Shown piece by piece: positions 1 through 10,425 of a stretch of 64,000 nt of DNA. The position numbers were made by a program, and so were the translations under genes. Under the pieces are notes generated by a model, which saw only the letters and a program-made list of their open reading frames with translations, had not been told where the DNA came from and did no database searches. Every line of letters begins with the position of its first letter. Positions within the stretch are counted from its first letter, which is position 1. This DNA is from Symsagittifera roscoffensis (lineage: Eukaryota > Xenacoelomorpha > Acoela > Convolutidae), in NCBI RefSeq assembly GCF_963678635.1, contig NC_087062.1, forward strand, positions 96,215,705-96,279,704, written 5' to 3'.

Positions 1-360
1 CATCAATTTATCAATTTTTAATGATCAGAGCCCAATGATCTCGCAGTGTACAATATTCTAATGATTTTTATTGCGACACAAATTCAGGATAATAGTATAC
101 CCCAAAATTCAGCCGGGATAATTTGAAATTAAACTACCTGAAGATTGGCAACCAAAAATATAGATAAAAGTTTGATTATGGAATCAAATTAGAGAAATGA
201 ACAAAAAATTTCGATGAAATTTTGCTTTTTTCGCATTCATAAAAAATTAGCTATGGTAAAGAGTCGGAGGGAATTAATCAATTCTAGGGCAACTAGTTTT
301 TCTTCTTATTCTTGAACTCCAAAATGAAACTGTTGCTTAAATGCACACATAAATGTAATG

Positions 361-562
361 GGATCTACTTAACAATCCCCACCCCTTTCAAGAAAGGGGG
401 GAGATTGTTAAGAAGATCAAAATGGTCGACTTTTCGACCAATCAGAATGCAGCTAAATTAGAATTCTCAATAGAAAGCTCAGTGCTAATTTATTGTATTG
501 ATTTATAGGGGTGGAGATTCTTAAGTAGGTACCATAGGGGGGGGGGATTGCTAAGTGGATCC
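361..562. mobile_element. hAT-like MITE in RyR intron 10 (left copy)
   Basis: A 202 bp element with ends GGATCTACTTAAC and its inverse near GGATCC. It is flanked by near-identical 8 bp sequences ATGTAATG (353-360) and ATATAATG (563-570). The left part folds into a hairpin (362-389 with 392-418). G/C runs lie beside each terminal repeat. A related element at 59557-59735 has a perfect 8 bp target duplication. No coding capacity. Confidence 0.75.
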
Positions 563-596
563 ATATAATGTGTTCCAAAAATGGGCAATGACTAAC

Positions 597-721
597 CGGC
601 TTCTTCGTCTGGTGGGGCGAAATACGCGATGAGGTCTTCGATGAGAGTGATGACTACGTCCACCGAACAGATGCTCCAGATCTCGGCGTCAGAATCTACA
701 GGCGTTAGAGACTTCAGGGCA
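597..721 (-). CDS. RYR: RyR exon 10 (left copy)
   Basis: 125 bases, phase 2 in and phase 1 out (donor GTTAGT). It encodes VVITLIEDLIAYFAPPDEEA, matching EGVILSLQDLIIYFEPPSED. The next exon must begin beyond the left edge, because its right-copy counterpart (15138-15202) starts 31 bases before the matching point. Confidence 0.9.
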
Positions 722-3700
722 CTAAACAACACGAAGACATGACTGCACAGATTTCGTCAACACAGAAATAATAGTTGGAGATTTCTATTTATTTGATTGA
801 AATCGCATTCGTTATACAAAATACAATTTGAATACACCTCCAGAAATAAATCTAAAATTGAAAATGTTCTGATTAGTGTCCCACAAGAATGATCTTTAAA
901 TCTCTTTAAAAAGCAGATCACCAAGATTTCTTGGACAAACTATTTTTTAGTTAGCAAGCAAAAATAACGCTAAACAATGAAAACCTGAAGCAAAGATTTT
1001 GGTTTAAAATCAATTGTCGAATTACCTTCTGATATAAAAATTGATAGCAAAAGTTTAGATAACCTGTAAGCTTTAAAATATGTTTGACGAATTTTAGATG
1101 AGAAACTAAATTTGAAAACTCGATTACTTATTCAGGGAAAAAACAAGTAAGAACGGTGGGTTATTCCATAGACTTATGAAACTTTTGTTCAGCCAACTCT
1201 ACAACTTGGAGTCCTCGTAAAGATATCGATTGATACAACCGAACTGGAAGACAATATAAAGTCTATGTGAATATTAATTCTGTGAAACGTGATAAGGATT
1301 GAAAACCAATCAGAAGCATTACAAAAAGGATTACTAAAAAAATGCGACAGAAATTGTCAATCAAAAGAAGTATAGCAAAAGCTGTTCCTGAAAAAAAAAT
1401 TAGCATCGAAACACTTTATTATTGTTAAAATTCTCCCCTCAATAGTTTACAATTTTGCTCCCAAATTAAAAAAATTGGTAGCAATCTTTAAAAACTAAGA
1501 ACTAATTAGTTTCAACCGGTAATTTTTAGCTTTTATTTTTTCTGGGCAATCTGGGTTTTTTCCCAAGTTTCTCATTATTTCTTATTTTGTCTAATTTATT
1601 TCTAATGTAATGGAAACACCCGAAAACATTTTAGTATGATTTTTATATCGATGAATTTTTCAGAAAGCAATTAGAAAACATAGTTTCAATAACCTGTCCA
1701 AACTTGGTTACACAGGGCAAATTTATACGATTACCCACACTTTATAAAAAAAATTACTACCATAATTAGGCATATGTAAGCCCTCTTATTATCAGCTATT
1801 TAGTTTGGTAATACTGAATCAAATTTAAGCTTGATCTAATTTGGGTAGCCATAATTTAATGTTATCTACACACAATTGCGTGTCGATGCGTGTCAATTGC
1901 ATGAGTTGCAGAAGACTTCGATTTTTGTTTTTAGTCACACTAGCTGTGTTGTTTTTTGTGCACTTATTGCAATCTATTGGACCATTCTTACACAATGAAG
2001 CGGTTGAAGAACTTGAGGGCCTTCATAATGAATCTGGAGGCCATGCCCTCCTGGTACTGACTCACTCGGACTACGAAGGCGTCGTCTGTGTGCCCATCCG
2101 GCAGCAGCACCACCCGTTTGCCACTCATCTTCCCTGGCACCTAAAATTAACACCCATACTCATATAAATAGCCATAAAACTCAAGGGAATTTGTGCAATT
2201 AATACGCAGTTGCCAAAAATTACTCGGAACACGTCGGAGAATTTTTCATTTCCAAAAAAATGTCTTGAAATCTAGCTTATCATCTTAGTAATTAATTTTT
2301 TTTCTACAATTTTTTAAAGCAAAATTTTCCCCAAGTTTTAGCAGATTTTCTCCGTGCAAAAATGTTGACAAAGTAATGGTTCTCTTGCCAGTAGTCATAG
2401 TTCCGCCCGATGAGGTTCATCGCAAATTTCTATCGTCATTAAATGGACGAAGATTGCAGACAACATTACAAGAAAAGTCATATCAAACATAATAATATTA
2501 AATTGTTACAAGTAAATTATTGCTTCTTCTTAGTATAATATCTACAATTCACTTGCTCCAGCGATGAAAAAAGTTCACCAGGATGTTGTGAAGGTGGGGG
2601 GGGGGGCAATTTGAGTATTGCTGACATGGTCTTTGAAATGTCAAACCATTACCTTGCTGTCGATGACCGAATATGAGAGCCATGATTGTGAGTTGACGTG
2701 TTTGATGAAGATTGGGTGCTCGTTGTACTTGATACATGGCTGACCCTGATTCGGTTCCTGCGTCAGATCCCAATTTACTTCCTCGTCCTCCTGAAGAACA
2801 AAACACGGGTTATTTCGACGCAAATTCGGGGAAGAGGGGGGTTGAGGCTTTTATTTACTTTAGAAGGATGAGGGACCTTTTAAAGGCATCTTGTCGTGAA
2901 TGTATCCATAATGTTGTCTGAAGTTACACACCTTGACTTTTGAATTTTGATCTTTGATCTATTACCTTTGACCTCTAGTCTGACCTTGGTGCTGTAGAGA
3001 GCGAATAGAGTGGAAGAGCAGGATGCATTTGTGGCTTCGCAGAGAGCGAGAGAGTTGTTCTCCCTCACGTGCAAGTACCTGCCAGACACCACGTGGCGAA
3101 CTCTGATTGGCTGTCCCCACTGCAGACAAGTCGCATTCCACCTGCAACAAACCAAAATTTGACTTGACTTGGTAAGTTTCCGTGACCTCTACAAGCTTGA
3201 CAACTCTTTTGCAGGAGTCACTGATTCTAATCTTATGAATCAGTTATTAGAGTTGGTTCTCCTCCGTCCTCTATTCCTCCTTACTTTTAACTCTGGTAAA
3301 CAACTGTGCTTGTAAACATCTGTGACGGTCGATAAGCAAATTCGTGTACTAACATTAGTTCTAGATTCAATTAATAGATCAACTTTTTGCACAACTAAGA
3401 GTGCAAGATACTCAGAGTGCAAGTTCCTGAGATAATTTATTCGACATTCAAGAACTTGGTCCTCACCAAACTCTTACATTTAGTCAAAACCCATGAAAAT
3501 TCACCTACGAAAAGTATGCGGCTCAGATTACAACGACATTAATTCTATAATAGTTTTTTTCAAACAAATTCTGGAAAATTCAATTCTGATATTCAGCATT
3601 TGAATAATGAAAAAACTATGAAAAAATAAGAATCAAAAGAACATCCATTTGCGATTTTCAGAATTTGGTGGTAATCGATAAATCATAAATCTCGAAAAAT

Positions 3701-6700
3701 ACTGATAGTCCTTATTCAGGACAAAAATGATCCCAAAAATTTTAGTTGTGTACATGCATTTATGAGAGTTTAGTTTGCAATTTTTGGATGTTCTCATTCT
3801 TTTAATTCTATAAGAAAGTACTAAACTTTTCTTTTCTTTCAAAAACACGTAAATTAGAAGGACGAATATAATTCAGTAACAAGACTGCTCGTATAGCAGG
3901 GCAAAGTCCTGAATGTTCCGACTGTCCCTTAAGTCATATCGAACAATTTTTGGGAAAAGAAAATACTGAAAACCTACACGCTTTGAACATTATCAAAGTG
4001 TAAAATTTTGAGTCGTCCGAACTTATTACAACCAATAAACTAGCCTCCATCAACTTTGGAACGATTTTGTTGTCCGGGACAATTCGCAACGCATAAATAA
4101 TTCGCGTTACGCTCTCAGCATTATGAATAAACTCTTCAAAGCGCGCATAATTTAGTCCAGAACATGACTTGGCAATTTTTAAACCCCCAGAACTTTGAAA
4201 AAAATAATCGGAGGTGAAATATCTTTTTACAATTGAACTCGCGAAGTCGATAACTTCAATGGGGTATAAAAAATATTTATTGAAAATTATTATTTCGATC
4301 GGTGAAAAGGACTGAATAAAAAAAAATACAGCGAGCATTAGTATTCCACTTTCCCGGAAAGTCGGAAAAATTATGTTGCAGCAACATTTGCTATCCGATT
4401 TCTTGATTTCATGTTTCAAGATTTTTGTTCAAATCTAAATAACAATGCAACAAGCGATTGATAAATTGCTGATCGATGATGCAAAACTTAAACTACAGCA
4501 AAAAAACGTACTGTAAGTCAACAAGACTGCCCGTATTAGGGCGAGGCCCTGAATGTTCCAACTGCCTTTTAAAGTTTAAGGAGCAGTAATAACATCAAAA
4601 ATTTAAATGTAATAAAATATGAGATTTTTTGTAAAAACATTCCCCCACACGTCATATTAAGTACTAAATGATACACCTTGCTCCTATTAACATATCAATT
4701 GTGGCATACAAGCTTCCTTGAACCAATTTGAAACGATTTCTAAGACTGATTAATTCTCCGCTAACGCGTTAGTAGTGCGAAATATATCGCGCGTTAATTG
4801 TCCCAAATTGGCTAAAATGGCAATCTTTAAACCTCCATAATTTTTTGAAAAATGATCACAGGCGAGAAATTTTTTCAAATTTAAGCTCGAGAGAACAATT
4901 GTTTCCATCAAAAATTGCAAGATAAAAAGACGAAACTTGTTTGAAGAAAAAAAACACACCCCGAGCACAAATATTCCGTTACTTTTGTTACGAAAGTCGA
5001 AACAAAAACCATACAACTAGCAAGCATTCTTTATGCCATTCTCTTCAAAAGAACCGGTCGTAAACACAAACACAAACCACAATGACAAATGAAAAAAATT
5101 CAAAAATTATTGCTTTATTTGTTTGGAGCTTGCTTGAGTGATAATCCGCATTTGCTTAAATTAGACCAGATCAAAAAATCAGTAGTTCCATTCGCATTTT
5201 CATACCAGTAGTTCAATACATCATAGCATGCCCACTGGAACTATCCACTTCAAACATCTGTATTGATCGTTCTTTCGAGAAAATCTGCGCAATAATTGAA
5301 GCAGAGGATAATTGCATATTGGAATAGATGTCAATTTTCAAGCTCCTCAACATTAAGCTTTAAAAAAATGCTCATAATAAACTTGCGCTTTTCAAAGAAT
5401 GGATGGCGCTTGAAAGTGATCATGCTGTGGTGAAACGATACATTTTACTTGCTTGTTCAAATAAATTGAACTAATTGTGCTGCAAAAAACATCAAATTTA
5501 AGGATGCGTTAACACTTTTAGACGAAACTTTTTTTGGATATTTCTTCAAAAAAAAAATTTCATTTCTGGTTATTTCTTATTTTTGGATGCCTAAAAATTA
5601 AAAAAAGCTTGGAAGAAAAACAAAAAATATATAAATTCTTACTAAACAAAAATGTTTACTATTATAAGTACACAGAAAATGCAGAGCAGGAAAACTGGCT
5701 TATTTCGAAACATTTTAATTTTCATGGCAAATAATACAAAAAAATTTACTCGATTTTCAATGAGTTTACTCGAATCAAATCGAAATTAAGCAATTATCTA
5801 AATGTGGACAATTTTGTAATTCTTTCTGCGCTGAGGCAATTTTAGGCCATCGAAGTTCTTGCATAGCTTTTCAATATGAGCACGTCAAAAAATTAAAAAT
5901 TATGATGGCATTCAATAAATTAACAAAAAAAAATCAAAGAAAGTAAAGCCATTCTGAAAATTTTCCAGATTATGTTTGGCGAGGATTTTGTTTTCAATAG
6001 TTCGTAATTAAGTGAGAAACCTATGTGAAACCTAGTATATGTGATCTTTTGACCTATGGCACAGCTACTGATCCTAAATCAGATCCTAAAAATTAAAATT
6101 GACTGGGTTGATAACTTTGCTTAAAATTTTCCATGGAAAGGGGCCGAATCAGCTCAGTTTTTAGTACGATTGGTCCGTCTCCTTTTTATCGCGGAAAAAT
6201 GGGCTCAATCATTCCTTTTCATGACAAATCAATGACCAAAAGTTGCGCTCATTGAGCTTTTTTGTACAAAAACAATTTTTGTTCTCGAGGGACTCGAACA
6301 GATTCCTTGAATACCCAAGAACCACCTCTGTTCTACCCATCTATAGCGTTACTGTTTGTTTTGATCCATTTAAACTAAAATTTGGAAACTGAAACATTTA
6401 GCTCATTTTGCTAAAAATTGTGCTCAATCAGCTCCTTTTACTAAGAACTGAGCTCATTCAGCCCTTTTTGATAAATTGAGCAGATTCAGTCTCGATCTGG
6501 AAAAACAAATACCAAAAAAATTGGTCCCATCTTTCGGGAAATTGGGCTCGTTCAGCTCCTTTTGCTGAATATTGAGCTCACTAAGCTCGTTATTTGAAAA
6601 AAAAGACTCATTCAGCATCCTCCATGGAAAAAAAAGAGATCAAAAATGGGACATATTTTGACCACGGAGTAAGCAAATCACTAAAGAGCAAATCAGAGTA

Positions 6701-9700
6701 GCCTGTTTATCAGCTGTTCAAGCTCAAATCAGCCCTTGATATCTGCACAAAAAAAATATGAAAAATCTTATATAAAAAAATCAAATCAATGCTAACAAAC
6801 TGAGTCAGACTATTTTGAAACTTTTTTCAATGATCTTGAGGACGCTCAAGGTGAACATTTTACTTTTAAAATTATTATGATTAGTTTACTCACTTGGATC
6901 TGACAAACTCAATCCTCCACAGGGATCTTCCCTCCCATCTGCCATCGTCAAATTCATACGTCAGGGGTCTGGAACAGCATATAATTATTGGAAGTTTTGT
7001 TCAATCAAAGAGACAATTGAGTTGAGATGCTGGTAATTTTTTGTGACTTTTTCGCATACCGGACACCCCAAAAAGTGTAACCCAGTGTAATTTATTCTTA
7101 AGTCAATCATTTCTGGTGGTGCTATAGTGGGTGGAGTTGTAATGAGTGATATGGGTGAGTCAAAGCAAACAACTTAATATGACCAGAGTCTATTTTTGTG
7201 GAAAACAATCGGCACAAAATATTTTTGCATCTGTGGATGCAAGGAGACTAACGAGGAGTTGGCAGTGTTGCTTCTCTGTTTGATCCCGACTACGGACAGA
7301 CACTCGTCGAATCCCTTCTGCAGTCGGATAGTGTCTCCCCCTTTGATGAATCCCATTGTAGTCCCTTCCACATCCCCTCTCTTCACTATCCCCATGGCCC
7401 AGCAGGAGGGCTGGAAGGAAGCCAGTGGACAGAAGATGGAGATTGCCGCGTGCATGTACCGCTCGGAAGATACGCTGATGAGGATGACCTCGTCTCCGAT
7501 CTTCACCTTGTCCCCCTCTGACCTCTGTTTGTTGGAGGGTTCTATGATCCACCACGCGCGCTCAACTAAAAAACATTAAAAAAAACAACTTATTAGTACA
7601 ATGCAAGAGACTTTTCTAGCCTTTCGCAAGGAGTAGACAAGCTATTGCTGAACTTTCTTTTATCGTGACTAGTCACACATTTTGGTTCCTTTCATAGGTC
7701 TCCGAGGACCTACGAAGTCATTTTGCAGAGTCATTCCTCAGTTGAGTCATTCCTCGGATTGAGTTATCATTTAGACATATGAGACGAAACTGAAATTTAT
7801 GAGCTTATGAAGCAAAAATTTTACTTAGATCCTTGAAATACTGTAGTATATACACAAAATCTATCAGTATTAATTATTATCAATCTAACAGAAAAATTTG
7901 CGAACAAGAATGACTCAAAGAACGTTGTTTTTTGTGCAAGAATGACTCTCAAAAGTCTTGTCCATTTTCTAACCCTATCACAAAATACATTAAATGAACT
8001 GTATTAAGGTTCTCACTCGTGTTTTCGACCAGTCCGATCTCGAATGCCAACTTGTCGGAGGAGGGCGACGAAGCCATGCATGCCAAGTACTTCTCGCTCT
8101 GCACATGTTTGAAGCACACCGCGTGCCCATAAAGCAAAGTTTTGTACCCGCTCTGTATAACAAAGATCCTTTAAATCAATGATTATCATTAAGCAACTTT
8201 TTTAAATAGTATTTTTTCATAGATTTTTATAAAATTTTTTGGGCTAACGCGTTTCGTTGACAGTCCTTATAGTATCTAGTAAGAAAAATTAGAAGGAAAA
8301 ATTTTGCAGTAGAGTGATTGTAAGAAACCTGTGCTCTTTTAAACCATGAAAACTAATTTGAACTGAAGGCCCTGTCAGACTTGACAATTAATTGTCTGAT
8401 TAATCGGTATAGTATTCGGCCAAACGATTAAAGTTGCACTATAACTAAGCGAATCTGCGAAACACGATTAACTCGCAAGAAAAAACACTGCAAAAAACTA
8501 GTAATATTCTAGCGTTTTGTGCCGACGCTGAATTCTGGTATCCCTGCCAAAGCTCGATGTTACAATATGTGAATATCGAGTTCCAACTCGGAAAAACCGT
8601 GAATACGAAGAATTAGTGTGTGTGATACAGCCTTAAATTTGAATTTGTCGAGTATTTTTGCCGGAAGCAGAAAAATAGAAGAACAGTTGCGTAATGGTAT
8701 ATAAAAAAGTTAGCCATCTTCATGATTGAAATGGAAATATCAATCAAAATCTTCATGATTGAAATAGTACTGACCCCAGTGGTGTTGGCGAGTGTCTTTG
8801 CAGAAGAGTCCATTATTAGCTGTTCCTGAAGAGACTTCTTGGACAGTGCATTCTCACACAGGAAAGTACTCGAAACAATATCGCCCGGAACATCCTGAAA
8901 AAACCGCAGAGTTGATCGATTTTTGGGCAGAAATATGAATGAAATTTCATTCGATAAGAAAAAAAGCAAGCATAAACAATTGGTTTTCTGAAAACTATGA
9001 AAAATCTAGAACTAAACACGGTATAAAACAAGCAGTGAGATTTCATATTTAAACTCTTACACCCGCATTTCTCAATAAAGTTGTTTTAAGTGTCAAAAAT
9101 TTTAAATTCTAATGTTAACATCTAGAACAAATTTTTTCGCTCCAAAATAAAAAGCACAAAAAAACACAAATAACTTTGTACTAACATGGTTGGACAGGTT
9201 TTCAAGGTGACTGAGATTAGTTCCAAATCCATCGGCTGCCAAACTGACCCGGATTAACTCCAGCACCGGCTCACCCAAAAGACCCCCGTGCATGGCCCCG
9301 CTGGCCACAGACAGTCTACCCCCATGCTTACCCACCCCTCCCCCTCCTAGAGCAGCCGCTGCCGCGCTCACACCTGCTAGGGGGACTTTCACTTGGGCAA
9401 TCAGGGTGAGATGATCGCCCTGTAAAATGAAACAAACCCACGTTTTTCTCAAATCGGTCTCTGTTTATAACTAGGAACTTAATCTACATTCAAACTATTG
9501 AATTGAAAGTTACTAAATTATTATTTTAGAAGCGCATAAGTTAGAAAAATTTTCGTGCTAAATGTCTGATGGTGATTGATATGTCTAAATTTACTCATGA
9601 CAATACTTGGACTGAACTTCGAGTGATCTATTTCACTCGGCTTTGCAACAAAAAAAAACAATGTTTTAATTGGCACCCTTGTGAAATATAATTGAAAACT

Positions 9701-9742
9701 TACCGTTCTGAGATATTGAATGTCGTCTAGAATTTGCTCCAT
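597..9742 (-). CDS. RYR: Ryanodine receptor, N-terminal exons 1-10 (left copy, 3' end off the window)
   Basis: Ryanodine receptors are tetrameric calcium-release channels of the endoplasmic or sarcoplasmic reticulum. Ten exons on the minus strand give one continuous frame of 1498 nt: 9704-9742, 9186-9419, 8775-8894, 8017-8152, 7253-7565, 6894-6968, 2973-3141, 2653-2790, 1992-2140 and 597-721. They follow the order of the RyR N-terminus: QYLRT near the start, LAADGFG, KTLLYGHAV, DKLAFEIGL, KQRSEGDKV, ILISVSSERY, SLWRIEF, LQWGQPIRVRHV (MIR domain), IKYNEHPIFIKHV, DGHTDDAFVVR and LIEDLIAYFAPP. No channel domain is in the window, as expected for a protein of about 5000 residues. Exon 11 should start about 30 bases left of base 1. 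This could be the intact gene. RyR rather than the related IP3 receptor is indicated by the motif wording; I am very sure of the family. Confidence 0.93.
722..1991 (-). other. RYR: RyR intron 9 (left copy)
   Basis: AT-rich intron of 1.27 kb (right copy 15954-17223). I see no repeat, RNA gene or further exon in it. Confidence 0.7.
1992..2140 (-). CDS. RYR: RyR exon 9 (left copy)
   Basis: 149 bases, phase 0 in and phase 2 out (donor GTAAGA). It encodes KRVVLLPDGHTDDAFVVRVS, then EGMASRFIMKALKFFNRFIV, matching the EGHMDDALSLTRCQ and ASRMIHSTNGLYNQFI parts of RyR. Confidence 0.9.
2141..2652 (-). other. RYR: RyR intron 8 (left copy)
   Basis: AT-rich intron of 512 bp. It holds a G-run at about 2597-2605 that is three bases longer in the right copy. 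Nothing else recognised. Confidence 0.7.
2653..2790 (-). CDS. RYR: RyR exon 8 (left copy)
   Basis: Forty-six codons, phase 0 both sides, donor GTAATG. It encodes IKYNEHPIFIKHVNSQSWLS, matching [22 protein letters not shown] in the MIR region. A second frame of this exon is open by chance. Confidence 0.9.
2973..3141 (-). CDS. RYR: RyR exon 7 (left copy)
   Basis: 169 bases encoding WNATCLQWGQPIRVRHVVSG, then RYLHVRENNSLALCEATNAS, the first MIR repeat of RyR ([20 protein letters not shown]). The chosen donor is GAG|GTCAAA, which gives phase 0 and keeps the recognised frame of exon 8. A stronger-looking donor seven bases downstream (AAAG|GTAATA) would put exon 8 in a non-RyR frame. Confidence 0.88.
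3880..5010. repeat. Two diverged units of a dispersed about 600 bp repeat (left copy)
   Basis: The units start AACAAGACTGCTCGTAT (3880) and AACAAGACTGCCCGTATTA (4519) and share CCTGAATGTTCC, the ACGTCATAT stretch, ATATATCGCGCGTTAATTG and GAGCACAAATATTCCG. Related copies lie upstream of RyR at 11160-12040 and 13130-14080. The right duplicate has the same units at 19115-20245. No recognisable protein; the type of element is unknown. Confidence 0.7.
6125..6620. repeat. Degenerate minisatellite in RyR intron 6 (left copy)
   Basis: About ten imperfect repeats of a motif like GAGCTCATTCAGCTCCTTTT, followed by T/A-rich spacers, with a spacing of roughly 30 to 60 bases. Clear examples lie at 6425-6480 and 6540-6620. 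Also in the right copy at about 21360-21855. Confidence 0.7.
6894..6968 (-). CDS. RYR: RyR exon 6 (left copy)
   Basis: 75 bases, phase 2 in and out, with donor GTGAGT. It encodes PLTYEFDDGRWEGRSLWRIE, matching the ARSLWRLEPLR segment of RyR. Confidence 0.88.
7253..7565 (-). CDS. RYR: RyR exon 5 (left copy)
   Basis: 313 bases, phase 1 in and phase 2 out, donor GTTAGT. It encodes ERAWWIIEPSNKQRSEGDKV, then ILISVSSERYMH and GGDTIRLQKGFDECLSVVG, the inositol-receptor-like N-terminal beta-trefoil of RyR. The segment between SERY and FIKGG differs from vertebrates but keeps length and frame. Confidence 0.93.
7566..8016 (-). other. RYR: RyR intron 4 (left copy)
   Basis: 451 bp intron. It has a few short direct repeats of GAGTCATTCCTC near 7730-7755. 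Nothing else recognised. Confidence 0.6.
8017..8152 (-). CDS. RYR: RyR exon 4 (left copy)
   Basis: 136 bases, phase 0 in and phase 1 out (donor GTGAGA). It encodes SGYKTLLYGHAVCFKHV, then SEKYLACMASSPSSDKLAFEIG, closely matching RyR residues around [20 protein letters not shown] and TDKLAFDVGL. Confidence 0.92.
8363..8635. mobile_element. MITE-like element in RyR intron 3 (left copy)
   Basis: A 273 bp segment between two 8 bp copies of AATTTGAA (8355-8362 and 8636-8643). The ends are imperfect inverted repeats: CTGAAGGCCCTGTCAGAC and the inverse of GTGTGATACAGCCTT. Such ends with 8 bp duplications are usual for hAT-type MITEs. No coding capacity. Confidence 0.6.
8775..8894 (-). CDS. RYR: RyR exon 3 (left copy)
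   Basis: Forty codons, acceptor TTTTTTCAG and donor GTCAGT, phase 0. It reads DVPGDIVSSTFLCENALSKK and then SLQEQL, matching the [24 protein letters not shown] region of vertebrate RyR. The right copy has Ala where this copy has Ser in KKSLQEQ. Confidence 0.88.
9186..9419 (-). CDS. RYR: RyR exon 2 (left copy)
   Basis: Seventy-eight codons in phase 0, with donor GTTAGT. It starts GDHLTLIAQVKVP and ends with LAADGFGTNLSHLE, matching the first strands of the RyR N-terminal domain. Between these lies an Ala/Gly-rich stretch (AAAAALGGGGVG and on) with no equivalent in vertebrate RyRs as I know them. The exon is clearly more GC-rich than its introns. Confidence 0.88.
9704..9742 (-). CDS. RYR: RyR exon 1 (left copy)
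   Basis: Thirteen codons from ATG at 9742, beginning MEQILDDIQYLRT, like the short RyR leader that ends in QFLRT. The donor is GTAAGT at 9703, phase 0. No better upstream ATG in frame is seen, and the start fits the family. Confidence 0.85.
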
Positions 9743-10425
9743 TTGTAGCCCACAAAATTAATTACATGAACTCATTTTTTTCAAGATGATATTTCAATGT
9801 TTTTCTATAAAAAAAGCAACATGCAATTGATTTGAATGATCTAACGCTGGATTTTTCCAGGCATTCAAAGTTACAAGAAAATAGCATGCATTAGTGCAAC
9901 ATATTGAAAAAGGGAAAACCGCCAAGGACAGTTAAAATGGAAAGGAGATTTGGGAACACTGAATTTGTTCACTCCTTTACCCTCGAAATATTACCCACAG
10001 TAAAACGTTTCAAGCTCAGAGCGCTGATTTTATTCAGCGACCCAATGCATATTAGGTAGTTGAGGTTTTGGGCAAAACGCACTTATTCTGGATTTAACAC
10101 TGCAATGGTACAAATATAGTCTTAACGCTATGCCAAAAAACATGACAAATTGCGCTTACAATAAACATTTTTGTCAAACCGCAAATCCAATTCATACCTT
10201 TCGGTATTAAATTTGAACTGTCTTTTCATGTAGACACGAAAAAGTAAATGGCAATATTTCAATAAACAGAATAATTTTAAGCGCCGATTTAGTAAAAGTT
10301 TCAATTGAACTTAGAACTGACTATTTTTTTACTATGACCTATTGGCTTGTGAGTTTGCTCAGAGTTTTTGTAAAAATGCCGTGCAAAAAACGGTTTTGTT
10401 TTTTGGAGGGAAGGGGTATGGGAGA
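9743..10425. other. Region upstream of RyR exon 1 (left copy)
   Basis: About 0.7 kb before the ATG, where promoter and 5' UTR should lie. No TATA box or other site can be called with confidence. Bases 10060-10170 differ strongly from the right copy (25296-25440), including a 37-base length difference. Confidence 0.5.

Larger units (their letters stand above)
3142..6893 (-). other. RYR: RyR intron 6 (left copy)
   Basis: A 3.75 kb intron (right copy 18377-22128). It contains two diverged copies of a dispersed repeat at 3880-5010 and a degenerate short-motif array at 6125-6620. The open frame of 161 codons inside it (3934-4419, minus) belongs to the repeat and resembles no known protein. Confidence 0.7.

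Noticed and set aside
1841-2167. 108-codon plus-strand frame with a hydrophobic stretch
   Set aside because: Overlaps RyR exon 9 in antisense; the hydrophobic part is AT-rich intron.
3934-4419. Open frame of 161 codons on the minus strand in RyR intron 6
   Set aside because: It lies wholly in the dispersed repeat; the related unit at 4750-5016 gives similar text with different breaks, there is no known domain, and it is identical in the right copy only because of the duplication.
7196-7579. 127-codon plus-strand frame
   Set aside because: Antisense shadow of RyR exon 5, whose minus-strand frame has strong family similarity.
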